This document shows positions 32,916 to 43,614 of a DNA stretch of 64,000 nt, in pieces. Positions within the stretch are counted from its first letter, which is position 1, and each line of letters starts with the position of its first letter. Origin of the DNA: Streptomyces bacillaris (GTDB lineage: Bacteria > Actinomycetota > Actinomycetes > Streptomycetales > Streptomycetaceae); NCBI RefSeq assembly GCF_003268675.1, contig NZ_CP029378.1:5766001-5830000 (forward strand). Direction: 5' to 3'. A model generated the notes under the pieces. It was not told the origin of the DNA, searched no databases, and saw only the letters and a list, made by a program, of their open reading frames with translations. The position numbers and the translations under genes were made by a program.

Positions 32916-33710
32916 TCAGGGCGAGACGGGCGCCGGTGCCGGTGAAGTGACCGGGGCCGGTCCGTTCGGCTGGCCGGGGACCGCGCCCAGCGTCGGGCCT
33001 GGGGCCTCCGCCGCCCGGGAGCCGACGGGCGGGGACGGTGCGGCGGTGGGGCCCTGGAGCGCCTCCGCCGAGGCCGCCGCCGCAGCGGCCCGCGCCACCG
33101 CCGGGCGCTTCACCACGAACGCCGCCAGCGCGCCCGCCATGAACAGGGCCAGTACCGAGACGGCCGTCCCGAACCAGGTCGAGCCCAGCCACCGGCCCCC
33201 GAAGTAGCCGAGCCCCACGCTGTAGCCCGCCCAGGCCAGGCCCGCCACGGCGGACCAGGGGAGGAAGTCCCGCTTCCGGCGGTGGGCGGCGCCTGCCCCG
33301 AGCGAGACCACCGAGCGGCCGGCGGGGGCGAACCGGGCGATGATCACCAGCGCCCCGCCGCCCCGGCTCAGCGCCGCGCCGAGACGTTCCTGCGCCTTGG
33401 TGAGGCGGCGCGAGCGGGCGATCGCCCGGTCCAGCCGGTCGCCCCCGCGCCAGGCCAGCCGGTACGCGACCAGATCACCGAGCACCGATGCGGTGGCCGC
33501 GCAGAGGATGAGGACGACGAGCGAGGGCACCTCGCCGGACGCGTTGCCGGACCCGTTGACGCCGGTCGAGCCCGCGGCGGCCGCGGTGGCGGCCGTGATG
33601 ACGAGGACCCCGCTCGGCAGCAGGGGGAGGAAGACGTCCAGGAGGACCGAGACCGCGACCACGACGTAGATCCATGGACTGCTGGTCAGCGCACCCAGAC
33701 TCTCTAGCAC
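32916..33710 (-). CDS. DedA/VTT-domain membrane protein
   Basis: A 264-residue membrane protein of the DedA (VTT) family, implicated in lipid carrier or phospholipid movement across the membrane. Features: IYVVVAVSVLLDVFLPLLPS near the start, SVLGDLVAYRLAWRGGDRLD and RFAPAGRSVVSLGAGAAHRR (the conserved R-P-x-G-R helix), and a last span TWFGTAVSVLALFMAGALAA. A disordered Pro/Ala tail of about 50 residues follows. GTG 33710 has GGGGAG about 8 nt upstream; an upstream ATG at 33761 lacks one. Confidence 0.85.
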   Translation of the reverse strand: MLESLGALTSSPWIYVVVAVSVLLDVFLPLLPSGVLVITAATAAAAGSTGVNGSGNASGEVPSLVVLILCAATASVLGDLVAYRLAWRGGDRLDRAIARSRRLTKAQERLGAALSRGGGALVIIARFAPAGRSVVSLGAGAAHRRKRDFLPWSAVAGLAWAGYSVGLGYFGGRWLGSTWFGTAVSVLALFMAGALAAFVVKRPAVARAAAAAASAEALQGPTAAPSPPVGSRAAEAPGPTLGAVPGQPNGPAPVTSPAPAPVSP

Positions 33711-33922
33711 CCGTGGACTCCCCGATCGTGTCAACGCCGCGACGTCGCAGGGGAGCGGCATGGGCGGCAGGTTCGGCTGTACAGCGTACGCCGGAGGGTT
33801 CCGCGTGGATCGTTCAGGGTGGGGTGATGTTGTGCGGGTCGCGTACCCCTCGTGCCCCGCGGGCGGTACGGGCCGTTAGGGAGGCGAAGGCGACCGGCAC
33901 GAACGAGGAGCAGGGGCAGCGC

Positions 33923-34642
33923 ATGACCGGATCAGTGGACCGCGCGGTGGCAGGAGAGGGAAGGAGGACCGTGCGGCGGAAGGTCCTGGTGGGGGCCGCC
34001 GCCCTCGTGATGCTCGCCGGTGGTGGCGCCTCCATCGCCCATGGCGCGGCGGACGGCCCTGACGGCGGAGGGCACGCGGCCCATGGCACCGGAAGCGCCG
34101 GTGGCAGCACGGACGGAATGGCGAGCGCGGACGGAAAGGCGGGTGAAGACGGAAAGGCGGGCGAAGTCGGCATGGTCGGTGGGGCCTCGCGGAGCGGGGG
34201 GTTCTGGATGCGGGCCGACGGGGTGTTCTCCCCGCCCGGTTCCTTCGTCCCGTCCGACGCCCTGACGTACGACACCGCTCTGGTCCCGGCCGCCGCGCGG
34301 ATCGAGGTCACGCAGTACGCCGACCGGACCACCGCCCGCGTCGGCACCCGGCTCAAGGGGCTCCTCCCGAACCGGGCGTACGGGATGCATGTGCACACCT
34401 CGCCCTGTGCGGCCGATCCCGCCTCTGCGGGCCCGCACTACCAGCACCGCGCCTCGGCCACCGCGGACCCGGTCAACGAGGTGTGGCTCGACTTCCGCAC
34501 CGACCGGAACGGCGCCGGTGAGGCGGAGGCCCGGCACGACTGGGGGTTCCGGGACGGCGGTGCCCGGTCGGTGATCATCCACGATGAGCAGGGCGGGGCG
34601 GGCAAGCGGATCGCCTGCTTCACGGTGCCGTTCTCGTCGTGA
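33923..34642 (+). CDS. Secreted Cu/Zn superoxide dismutase-like protein
   Basis: A 239-residue protein exported to the outside. An N-terminal basic/hydrophobic segment (RRKVLVGAAALVMLAGGGAS) acts as signal or anchor, then a His/Gly/Asp-rich linker with AGEDGKAGEVG repeats, then a SodC-like domain: GMHVHTSPCAADP (metal His pair), AGPHYQHRAS, DRNGAGEAEARHDWGF and RSVIIHDEQGG. It keeps several copper/zinc ligands, but the usual electrostatic loop is short, so activity needs testing. ATG 33923 chosen. Divergent from the DedA-like gene. Confidence 0.78.
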   Translation: MTGSVDRAVAGEGRRTVRRKVLVGAAALVMLAGGGASIAHGAADGPDGGGHAAHGTGSAGGSTDGMASADGKAGEDGKAGEVGMVGGASRSGGFWMRADGVFSPPGSFVPSDALTYDTALVPAAARIEVTQYADRTTARVGTRLKGLLPNRAYGMHVHTSPCAADPASAGPHYQHRASATADPVNEVWLDFRTDRNGAGEAEARHDWGFRDGGARSVIIHDEQGGAGKRIACFTVPFSS

Positions 34643-34680
34643 GCCATGTGTCCCCCGGGTACGGGGGCGGATGACCATGT

Positions 34681-34717
34681 GAACACCCCCGCCGGGTCGG
34701 CTCCGGCGGGGGTGTTC
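34681..34717 (+). terminator. Terminator after the SodC-like gene
   Basis: Perfect 15-bp stem GAACACCCCCGCCGG / CCGGCGGGGGTGTTC with a 7-nt loop, 38 bp after the SodC-like stop. It lies between two convergent genes and may serve both. Confidence 0.85.
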
Positions 34718-34744
34718 AGGCGTTCCGGGGTGCTGGAGGCCAGG

Positions 34745-35191
34745 TCAGGCCGGGACGGCCGTGGCCGGCTCTCGGCGGGACTCCTCGGCGGAGCCGCGCT
34801 CGGAGCGTGCCCCGAGGAGCCGGTCCACGGCCCCCGCGCCCGGGCCGGTGAAGACCAGCAGCAGGAACGCCCAGCAGAAGAGGGCCGAGGCCTCGCCGCC
34901 GTTGCCCACCGGGGTGAGCGCCTCGGGCTGGTGGACGACGAAGTAGGCGTAGGCCATCGAGCCGGAGGCCAGGAAGGCGGCGATGCGGGTGCCGAGGCCG
35001 AGGGCGACCAGGGTGCCGCAGACCAGCTGGATCAGGGCCGCGTACCAGCCCGGCCAGGCTCCGACCTCCGGCTCACGGCCGCCGAAGAGGCCGAAGAGGC
35101 TGGAGGCGCCGTGGATCGCGAAGATCAGGCCGATGACGAAGCGGAAGAGGCCGAGCGCATAGGGCTGGGCCCCGTTCAGGCGAGTGGACAT
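34745..35191 (-). CDS. DoxX family membrane protein
   Basis: A 148-residue protein with four spans (LGLFRFVIGLIFAIHGASSL; LIQLVCGTLVALGLGTRIAA; FLASGSMAYAYFVVHQPEAL; ASALFCWAFLLLVFTGPGAG) characteristic of DoxX/DoxD-like proteins, some of which are linked to quinone or thiol redox chemistry at the membrane. ATG 35191. An iron-box-like palindrome lies about 50 bp upstream. Confidence 0.87.
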   Translation of the reverse strand: MSTRLNGAQPYALGLFRFVIGLIFAIHGASSLFGLFGGREPEVGAWPGWYAALIQLVCGTLVALGLGTRIAAFLASGSMAYAYFVVHQPEALTPVGNGGEASALFCWAFLLLVFTGPGAGAVDRLLGARSERGSAEESRREPATAVPA

Positions 35192-35241
35192 GGGGGGTGG
35201 GCTCCTTCGGTCTGGGTGGGGACGTGAACCGACTGAGCGCC

Positions 35242-35260
35242 TCAGGTTAGGGAAACCTCA
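35242..35260. promoter_or_regulatory. Possible iron-box (DmdR/DtxR-type) site upstream of doxX
   Basis: TCAGGTTAGGGAAACCTCA matches the Streptomyces iron-box consensus TTAGGTTAGGCTAACCTAA at 15 of 19 positions by my alignment and is itself an inverted repeat (AGGTT / AACCT). It lies 51 bp upstream of the DoxX start. Regulation by DmdR is inferred. Confidence 0.45.
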
Positions 35261-35305
35261 CCAGTACTTGCAACTTCAACATTCTGGCGTGTGGCTGAAA
35301 AGCGA

Positions 35306-37032
<1,727 letters not shown>

Positions 37033-37247
37033 GTCGTGCCCTCCTCGCGCCGTACGTCACGGATGGGCTCCGTAACGTACAGAACCGCGCGGGGGAGCGC
37101 ACGGGTGCCGCGTGCCGGTGCGCCAGGCCAGTGCCGGTGCCGGGTGCGGACGGGCGTGTGGGTGCGCCGTTGTGCGCCCGGCCAGCGCCCGGTGGCCGCT
37201 CCGGGGGTTGCGGGGTTGCTCGGTGCGTGGCTCTCGGTGAGGGGCGC

Positions 37248-37892
37248 TCAGCAGCCGTTGAGCGCCGACTGCAGCGCGCTCTTCTCGGCCGAGTCCACCT
37301 TGAGGCCGTAGTAGTGCTTCACGTGCACCCATGCCCGGACGTACGTGCACTTGTACGCGGCGCGCGGGGGCAGCCACTTGGCCGGGTCCTTGTCGCCCTT
37401 GGACTGGTTGACGTTGTCGGTCACCGCGATGAGCTGGGGGCGGGCCAGGTCGTTGGCGAAGGCCTGGCGCTGGGCGTTGGTCCAGCTGCTCGCGCCGGAG
37501 CGCCAGGCCTCGGCGAGCGGGACCATGTGGTCGATGTCGACATCGGACGCGGCGCTCCAGGTCGCGCCGTCGTACGGCGAGTACCAACTCCCGCTGACGG
37601 CGGCACAGGAGGCGTCCTGCTGGACGTTCGTACCGTCCCGCTTGAGGACGACCTCGCGGGTGTTGCAGGTGCCCGACTGGGTGATCCAGTGCGGGAACTT
37701 GTCGCGGCTGTAACCGCTGGAGGAGCCCTCGGCGGCGACGGTGAGCTGGCCGAGGTAGGTGCGTGCGGTCGCCGCGCTGACCGGGGTGGGCATGGCGGCC
37801 TGGGCGGTCGGGGCGGTGAGCAGTACGGAGGTGGCGGCGAGGGCGGCGGTGGCGGCGACGACCACTGAGCGACGCGCGTAGATACCGAACAT
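37248..37892 (-). CDS. Secreted HNH nuclease (DUF1524/GmrSD-C-like)
   Basis: A 214-residue exported protein. Signal peptide: RRSVVVAATAALAATSVLLT ending APTAQA near residue 32. The mature part carries the DUF1524-type HNH core DVDIDHMVPLAEAWRSGASS, LARPQLIAVTDNVNQSKGDK, DPAKWLPPRAAYKCTYVRAW. A similar secreted nuclease is common in Streptomyces and probably degrades extracellular DNA. ATG 37892 follows AAGGGAG. Four cysteines in the mature part may form disulfides. Confidence 0.88.
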   Translation of the reverse strand: MFGIYARRSVVVAATAALAATSVLLTAPTAQAAMPTPVSAATARTYLGQLTVAAEGSSSGYSRDKFPHWITQSGTCNTREVVLKRDGTNVQQDASCAAVSGSWYSPYDGATWSAASDVDIDHMVPLAEAWRSGASSWTNAQRQAFANDLARPQLIAVTDNVNQSKGDKDPAKWLPPRAAYKCTYVRAWVHVKHYYGLKVDSAEKSALQSALNGC

Positions 37893-38189
37893 GCGAACTC
37901 CCTTGATGTGGGGGTGCGTTGGCGGGCGGCATGTGGAGCCCGTCCAGCGTGGCGGCGCCAGGTTTCCTGGGGATGGGCGCCAGGTGACAGCGTGACGACA
38001 TGTCCACGTCACATCAAGGGGTGTGACAGATCATGCGGAAGTGAAACGTCCGCCGGGGTGGGGTGGTTGGGGGCGGGGATGTGCCGTCCGGGGTGAGGTG
38101 GGGCGGGGTGTGACGGTGCGGGTGTGGGGTGCGGTTCCGGGGCGGGGCGTGCGTGAGGGTGGGGTCCGGGGCGGATCTATCGTTGCCGC

Positions 38190-38924
38190 GTGCTGCTTCC
38201 GGTCTCGCCGGCCCTCGGGGTCGTCCTCGTCGTCCTGCTCGTCCTCGCCGCCGCGATCGCCGCGTGGGCCCGGCTCGGCCGCTCGCGCGAGATCCTGGTC
38301 GCCGGGGTGCGGGCCACGGCCCAACTCGCCGTCGTCTCCCTGTTCATCGGCTGGGTGGCCCTGCGGCTGGGGCCGCTCCTCGGGTTCCTGGTGCTGATGT
38401 TCGCCGTGGCCGCGTGGACGGCGGGGCGCCGGGTCACTTCCAACCGCACCTGGTGGTGGGCGGCCGTGCCGATCGGGGCGGGGGCGCTCCCGGTGATCGG
38501 GCTCCTGGTGGTCACGGGGCTCGTGCCCGTCCGGGGGCTGGCCCTCATCCCGGTGGCGGGCATCCTCATCGGCGGGGCGCTCACCGCGACCGTACTCGGC
38601 GGGCGGCGCGCCCTGGACGAACTCGCCACCCGTTACGGGGAGGTGGAGGCGGGAATGGCGCTCGGGCTGCTCGACCGGGACGCCCGGCTGGAGATCGTGC
38701 GGCCCGCGACCGCGGACGCGCTGCTGCCGGGGCTGGACCAGACGCGGACGGTGGGGCTCGTCACGCTGCCGGGGGCCTTCGTGGGCATGCTGCTGGGCGG
38801 CGCCTCACCGGTGGAGGCGGGCGCCGTGCAGCTCTTCGTCCTGGTGGCGTTGATGGCGGTGCAGGTGGTGGCCGTCGCGGTGGTGCTGGAACTGGTCGCG
38901 CGGGGGCGGCTGCACCGGGAGTGA
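38190..38924 (+). CDS. FetB/UPF0014-like ABC transporter permease
   Basis: A 244-residue membrane protein of the UPF0014 (FetB/YbbM) family, with seven or so spans (ALGVVLVVLLVLAAAIAAW; ATAQLAVVSLFIGWVALRLG; GFLVLMFAVAAWTAGRRVT). Cytoplasmic motif DALLPGLDQTRTVGLVTLPG, GAFVGMLLGGASPVEAGAVQ is the conserved coupling region. FetAB exports iron in Enterobacteria. No FetA-like ATPase is adjacent in this window. GTG 38190 has no ribosome site within 15 nt, while ATCTATCGT sits just upstream, so the transcript may be leaderless. Confidence 0.85.
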   Translation: MLLPVSPALGVVLVVLLVLAAAIAAWARLGRSREILVAGVRATAQLAVVSLFIGWVALRLGPLLGFLVLMFAVAAWTAGRRVTSNRTWWWAAVPIGAGALPVIGLLVVTGLVPVRGLALIPVAGILIGGALTATVLGGRRALDELATRYGEVEAGMALGLLDRDARLEIVRPATADALLPGLDQTRTVGLVTLPGAFVGMLLGGASPVEAGAVQLFVLVALMAVQVVAVAVVLELVARGRLHRE

Positions 38925-39005
38925 GCCGGGGCGCTTGCGGGGGCGGCTGCCGGGGGCTTTGAGGGGACGGGCTCGGCGGGCGGGCTCCGGCAGCTCCGGG
39001 GGTTC

Positions 39006-39668
39006 TTACGCCGTCGTGATGTGCAGGCGGATCGAGCCGTCCTCGGCCGCCTCCACCCGGATCTGCGTCAGGTCCTCGACGTGTGCGTCCGGCGCCAGGG
39101 CCGCGGCGCGCGGGCCGACGCCCACGACCCGCATCCCGGCCGCCCGGCCTGCCGCGATGCCCGCCTCGGAGTCCTCGAACACGATGCAGTCCGCCGGGTC
39201 GAACCCCAGCTCCGCCGCGCCCTTGAGGAAGCCCTCCGGGTCCGGCTTGCTGGCGCCGACCTGCTCGGCGGTGACGCGGACGGCGGGCATCCGCAGCTCG
39301 GCCGCGCCCATCCGGGCCGTCGCGAGCGCGCTGTCGGCCGAGGTCACCAGCGCGTGCGGGAGGTCGGTGATCGCGGCCATGAATGCGGGGGCGCCGCCGA
39401 TCGGCACCACGCCGTCGACGTCGGCGGTCTCCTCGGCGAGCATCGCCCGGTTGTCCGCGTAGTTCTCCTCGACGGGGCGGTCCGGCAGCAGGACGGCCAT
39501 CGTGGCGTACCCCTGGCGGCCGTGGACCACCTTGAGCGCGGCCTCGGGGTCCAGCCCGTGCCGGAGGGCCCACCGGCGCCAGCAGCGCTCGACGACCGCG
39601 TCGGAGTTCACGAGGGTGCCGTCCATGTCCAAAAGGAGGGCGCGTGCGGTGAGGACGGTGGCCGGCAT
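39006..39668 (-). CDS. HAD-IA family phosphatase
   Basis: A 220-residue HAD subfamily IA hydrolase: motif I LLLDMDGTLVNSDAVVER (residues 11-28), motif II LVTSADSALATARM, motif III KPDPEGFLKGAAELGFD, motif IV VFEDSEAGIAAGRAAGMRVV. The compact cap matches sugar/glycerol-phosphate phosphatases. ATG 39668. Substrate unknown. Confidence 0.87.
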   Translation of the reverse strand: MPATVLTARALLLDMDGTLVNSDAVVERCWRRWALRHGLDPEAALKVVHGRQGYATMAVLLPDRPVEENYADNRAMLAEETADVDGVVPIGGAPAFMAAITDLPHALVTSADSALATARMGAAELRMPAVRVTAEQVGASKPDPEGFLKGAAELGFDPADCIVFEDSEAGIAAGRAAGMRVVGVGPRAAALAPDAHVEDLTQIRVEAAEDGSIRLHITTA

Positions 39669-39849
39669 CGGCTGACTCCAGAGCGCGGGGGTGGTGGTGC
39701 GGTGGTGCGGCGGTGCTGAGGACAGGGCAGCCCCGCCCGGTACAAGAGCAGCCCCGCCCGCCGGTCAGGGAGTGCGGGCGGGAGCTACTTTGTTCCACGA
39801 AGATACAAAAACCTGCGCCGGAAAGCCAATCCCGCCCGTCGCGCTGTCG

Positions 39850-41097
39850 TCAGCCCCGCCCCCGGCCCGTCGTCTCCGCCTCCAGCACACGCCGGGTGTT
39901 CGGTCCGTATACGCCGGGCGGGTCGCCCTGGATCGCCTGGTAGGACTGGTAGATCCATACGGCGTTCTCCACTCGGTCGTTGAAATTCCCGTCCGAGGGG
40001 CCCTTGTACAGCCACACCTCCATGAGCCGGTTCTGCAACTCACTCACCTGCGGCCCGTGGTCACCGCGTCGCAGCGAGGACGGGGCCAGCTCTGCGGGCG
40101 GGGCTGCGGAGGGCGGGGCAGGACTCTCGGGCGCCGATGCGGACGGGGTGCCCGGGGTCGGCTCCGCCGAGGCGCTCGGGCTCGGCTCGGCGCTCGCCGA
40201 CGGGGAGGCCGAGGCGGACGGGGACGCGGACGCCGAGGGGGAGGGCGATGCCGATGCCGTACGGGAGGGAGTGGCCGAGGGGGAGGGTGACGGGGCGACG
40301 GATGCCGCCGCTGGTTCGTCCGCCGTGTCCGGGGCGCTCGTGGTGGCCTCCGGCAGCGCCTCGTCCTGGCTCCCGTCGCGGTCGAAGAGCCCGCCCGCGA
40401 AGGCCGCCGTGCCGACCACCGCCGCCACCGCCGCACCGACGGCGAGGGCCGCGAAGGGGCGCCTCCGGCGCGGCTGCACGGGGTCGGGGGCGCCGGGGGG
40501 TGCGCCGAAAGGGGGCTCCGCGCCGAAGCCGGGGCCCGCGCCCATCGCCGCGGTGCGCCGCCTGCTCTCGTCGGCCGCGGGGGGTGCGCCGGGGCCGTGA
40601 GCGGGTGCGGGGTCGTGACCGGGGCCCGTACCCATGCCCGTATGCGGTCCTGCGCCCGTACGCGGTCCCATGCCCGTACGGGGATCCGAGCCCGGTCCCG
40701 TAACGCTGCCCTGTCCCGTGACGTCGACCGGTCCCATGGCGCCGGCCGGTCCCGTGAGGTCGCCCAGGTTCAGCCGCATCGTGGTGGCCGCGTCGGTCCC
40801 ACCGGCCGAAGGGCCGGGCGCGGCCCCTCCCGGGGCCGGGGTGTCGTCCCCCGTCGGGCCCGGGTCGTCAGCCGCCGACGCCTCCCCCAGCGTCACGTAC
40901 GGCCTGATCCGCAGCGGGTCGAAGTCCTCCGCCGCCGCCATCTCCGCCGAGCGGGCGGCGCGCAGCTCGTCCCCCATGAGCCGCGTGGCGTCCGCGTCCG
41001 TCTCCGTACCGCACCGGCAGGGCAGCACCCGGTGCTCCGTGCCGGGCTCGCCTGCCGTCGTCCGTCTACCGCACTCCGGGCATGCGTGTCCGGTCAT
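39850..41097 (-). CDS. Membrane-anchored peptidoglycan-binding protein with Pro/Ser/Ala linker
   Basis: A 415-residue protein. N-terminal zinc-ribbon-like cysteines (HACPECGRRT, LPCRCGTET), a disordered Gly/Pro linker (repeated GPGHDPAPAHGPG types), one membrane span (FAALAVGAAVAAVVGTAAFA, about residues 220-239), a long Ser/Ala/Pro linker (ASPSPSASASPSASASPSAS), and a C-terminal peptidoglycan-binding domain 1 (SSLRRGDHGPQVSELQNRLM; VYGPNTRRVLEAE). Likely senses or tethers the cell wall. ATG 41097; the next gene runs divergently. Confidence 0.82.
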   Translation of the reverse strand: MTGHACPECGRRTTAGEPGTEHRVLPCRCGTETDADATRLMGDELRAARSAEMAAAEDFDPLRIRPYVTLGEASAADDPGPTGDDTPAPGGAAPGPSAGGTDAATTMRLNLGDLTGPAGAMGPVDVTGQGSVTGPGSDPRTGMGPRTGAGPHTGMGTGPGHDPAPAHGPGAPPAADESRRRTAAMGAGPGFGAEPPFGAPPGAPDPVQPRRRRPFAALAVGAAVAAVVGTAAFAGGLFDRDGSQDEALPEATTSAPDTADEPAAASVAPSPSPSATPSRTASASPSPSASASPSASASPSASAEPSPSASAEPTPGTPSASAPESPAPPSAAPPAELAPSSLRRGDHGPQVSELQNRLMEVWLYKGPSDGNFNDRVENAVWIYQSYQAIQGDPPGVYGPNTRRVLEAETTGRGRG

Positions 41098-41246
41098 CGT
41101 GGGTCCCCTCCCTTGAACTGCCTGCGATTATGCAGCCCGCCCCGGCGAACCCCAATGCCCCATCCGTGCCCGACAGACCACGGACGGTGCTCGGCAGGCC
41201 ATAACGGGGCGGAACGGCCAGGATGGGGGTGTAGTGGATCAGCGGA

Positions 41247-41288
41247 CCGCAGTCCGATCGCGGCGGATCGCGGCGGATCGGACTGCGG
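41247..41288. promoter_or_regulatory. Inverted repeat in the MFS-MarR leader
   Basis: Perfect 13-bp arms CCGCAGTCCGATC (41247-41259) and GATCGGACTGCGG (41276-41288) with a 16-nt spacer made of GCGGCGGATC repeats. It ends 28 bp before the MFS start codon. It may be an operator for the fused winged-helix domain (autoregulation) or a transcript hairpin. Confidence 0.55.
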
Positions 41289-41316
41289 TGGAGCGCAGCG
41301 GATCGAGGAGACGCCC

Positions 41317-43545
41317 ATGGCCCAGCAGCTCAGCCCGCCCATGGTCCCCGGCGAGGGGCAGTCCCGCCGGACCGTCCTGGTGGCGATCGGCGCGCTGCTC
41401 CTCGGCATGCTGCTCGCGGCACTCGATCAGACCATCGTCTCCACGGCGCTGCCCACCATCGTCAGCGAGCTGGGCGGCATGGACCACCTGTCCTGGGTGG
41501 TCACCGCCTATCTGCTGGCGGCGACGGCGGCGACCCCGCTCTGGGGCAAGCTCGGTGACCAGTACGGCCGCAAGAAGCTCTTCCAGACCGCGATCGTCAT
41601 CTTCCTGATCGGCTCCGCGCTCTGCGGCATGGCCCAGAACATGCCCCAGCTCATCGGCTTCCGCGCGCTCCAGGGGCTCGGCGGCGGCGGGCTCATGGTG
41701 CTCTCGATGGCGATCGTCGGAGACCTCGTCACCCCGCGCGAACGCGGTAAGTACCAGGGGCTGTTCGGTGCCGTCTTCGGCGCGACGAGCGTGCTCGGGC
41801 CGCTGCTCGGCGGGTTCTTCACCCAGCACCTCAGCTGGCGCTGGGTCTTCTACATCAACCTGCCGATCGGCGTCGTCGCGCTGCTCGTCATCGCGGCCGT
41901 GCTGCACATCCCGGTCCACCGCGAGAAGCACACCATCGACTACCTCGGCACCTTCCTCATCGCCTCCGTCGCCACCTGCCTGATCCTCGTGGCCTCCCTC
42001 GGCGGGACGACCTGGGCCTGGGCGTCGGCGCAGATCATCGTGCTGGCCGTGCTGGCCGTGGTGCTGCTGGTCGCGTTCGTCGCCGTCGAGCGGCGGGCCG
42101 TGGAACCGGTGCTGCCGCTGAAGCTCTTCCGGATCAGGACCTTCAGCCTCGTCGCCGTCATCAGCTTCGTCATCGGCTTCGCGATGTTCGGCGCGATGAC
42201 CTATCTGCCGACCTTCCTCCAGGTGGTCCACGGCATCACGCCGACCATGTCCGGGGTGCACATGCTGCCGATGGTCCTCGGTCTGCTGCTCACCTCGACC
42301 GCCTCCGGCCAGATCGTCAGCCGCACCGGCCGCTGGAAGGTCTTCCCCCTCGCGGGCACCGCCCTCACGGCCGTCGGCCTGCTCCTGCTCCACCGGCTCA
42401 CCCCGGCCAGCTCCACCTGGGAGATGAGCCTCTGCTTCTTCGTCTTCGGCGCCGGGCTCGGCCTCGTCATGCAGGTCCTCGTCCTCGTCGTGCAGAACGC
42501 CGTCTCCTACCAGGACCTCGGCGTCGCCACCTCCGGCGCCACGTTCTTCCGCTCCATCGGCGCCTCGTTCGGCGTGGCCATCTTCGGCACCGTCTTCACC
42601 AACCGGCTCATCGGCCAGCTCGACAGCGCCCTCGCGGGCCGGTCCGTGCCGCCGGGCGCCGACGCCGACCGGCTGGCGGCCGACCCCCGGGCCATCCAGA
42701 TGCTCCCGGCCGACCTGCGCCCCACGATCCTGGACGCGTACTCCACCTCCATCACGGACGTGTTCCTGTACGCGGCACCCGTCGTCCTCATCGCCTTCGT
42801 GCTGGCCTGGTTCCTGCGGGAGGACAAGCTCAGGGGCTCGGTCACCGCCCCCGACACCAGCCAGACGCTCGCCTCCAACCCCGTCGAGCGTTCCTCGTAC
42901 GACGAGTGCGCCCGCGCGCTCTCGGTGCTCGCCACCCGGGAGGGGCGCCGGGAGATCTACGAGAAGATCACCGCGCGCGCCGGGTACGACCTGCTGCCCG
43001 CCGCCAGCTGGCTGCTGCTGCGGATCAAGCGCCACGGCACCGTCGAGCCCGCCCGGCTCGCCGAGGTGGCCCCCGTACCGCTGCGCATCATCACGGAGGC
43101 GGCCCGGCAGGTGGAGGAGCGCGGACTGGCCCGTCGCGAGGGGCTCCAGATGATCCTCACGGACGCGGGGGGAGAAGCGGTCGTCCGGCTCTCGCAGGCC
43201 CGGGAGGACTCCCTCGCGGAGCTGCTGGGCGACTGGTGGGGGCCGGACCGGCCGACGGACCTGGTCAAGCTCGTGGCCGAGCTGACGGCGGAGGTCAGCG
43301 GGTCGAGCAAGGAGCGCCCGCACATGCCGGCGCCCCCGCGCGACCACGCGGCGGACTGGCACCACGACATCGACCACCCGGACCGCCGACGGCGCGGGAG
43401 CCGCCCGGACCACCTGGGCCGTGACGACCGCCCGGACCACTTGGGCCGTGACGACCGCCTGGACCGTCCGGACCACCTGGACCGTGACGACCGCCCGGAC
43501 CACTTGGACCGTGACGATCGGCCGGACGGCCCGGAGCACCGCTGA
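41317..43545 (+). CDS. DHA2-type MFS drug transporter fused to a MarR-like winged helix
   Basis: A 742-residue protein. Residues ~18-505 form a 14-span DHA2/EmrB-QacA exporter (LLGMLLAALDQTIVSTALPT; GKLGDQYGRKKLFQTAIVIF as motif A; VFGATSVLGPLLGGFFTQHL as motif C). Residues ~525-665 form a separate soluble domain with a winged-helix pattern (YDLLPAASWLLLRIKRHGTV, LAEVAPVPLRIITEAARQVE, ERGLARREGLQMILTDAGGE), as in MarR regulators. The last ~60 residues are charged repeats of DRPDHL(G/D)RDD type. ATG 41317 has GAGGAG upstream. The transporter presumably exports a toxic compound; the fused domain may sense it. Confidence 0.85.
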   Translation: MAQQLSPPMVPGEGQSRRTVLVAIGALLLGMLLAALDQTIVSTALPTIVSELGGMDHLSWVVTAYLLAATAATPLWGKLGDQYGRKKLFQTAIVIFLIGSALCGMAQNMPQLIGFRALQGLGGGGLMVLSMAIVGDLVTPRERGKYQGLFGAVFGATSVLGPLLGGFFTQHLSWRWVFYINLPIGVVALLVIAAVLHIPVHREKHTIDYLGTFLIASVATCLILVASLGGTTWAWASAQIIVLAVLAVVLLVAFVAVERRAVEPVLPLKLFRIRTFSLVAVISFVIGFAMFGAMTYLPTFLQVVHGITPTMSGVHMLPMVLGLLLTSTASGQIVSRTGRWKVFPLAGTALTAVGLLLLHRLTPASSTWEMSLCFFVFGAGLGLVMQVLVLVVQNAVSYQDLGVATSGATFFRSIGASFGVAIFGTVFTNRLIGQLDSALAGRSVPPGADADRLAADPRAIQMLPADLRPTILDAYSTSITDVFLYAAPVVLIAFVLAWFLREDKLRGSVTAPDTSQTLASNPVERSSYDECARALSVLATREGRREIYEKITARAGYDLLPAASWLLLRIKRHGTVEPARLAEVAPVPLRIITEAARQVEERGLARREGLQMILTDAGGEAVVRLSQAREDSLAELLGDWWGPDRPTDLVKLVAELTAEVSGSSKERPHMPAPPRDHAADWHHDIDHPDRRRRGSRPDHLGRDDRPDHLGRDDRLDRPDHLDRDDRPDHLDRDDRPDGPEHR
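43406..43530. repeat. DRPDHL tandem repeats at the MFS-MarR 3' end
   Basis: Units of about 30 bp, with words GACCGCCCGGACCAC and GGGCCGTGACGACCG, are repeated about four times, giving repeated DRPDHLGRDD-type peptides. Copies are nearly identical at DNA level, suggesting recent expansion. Confidence 0.7.
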
Positions 43546-43614
43546 GCGGGGACCACCGGAGCACCGCTGGGGCGGAGACCACCCGGGCCGTGCCGCCTCC
43601 CGCATCGCGGGCCC

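Noticed and set aside
41239..43605. 788-codon frame opposite the MFS gene
   Set aside because: Antisense shadow without recognisable domain.
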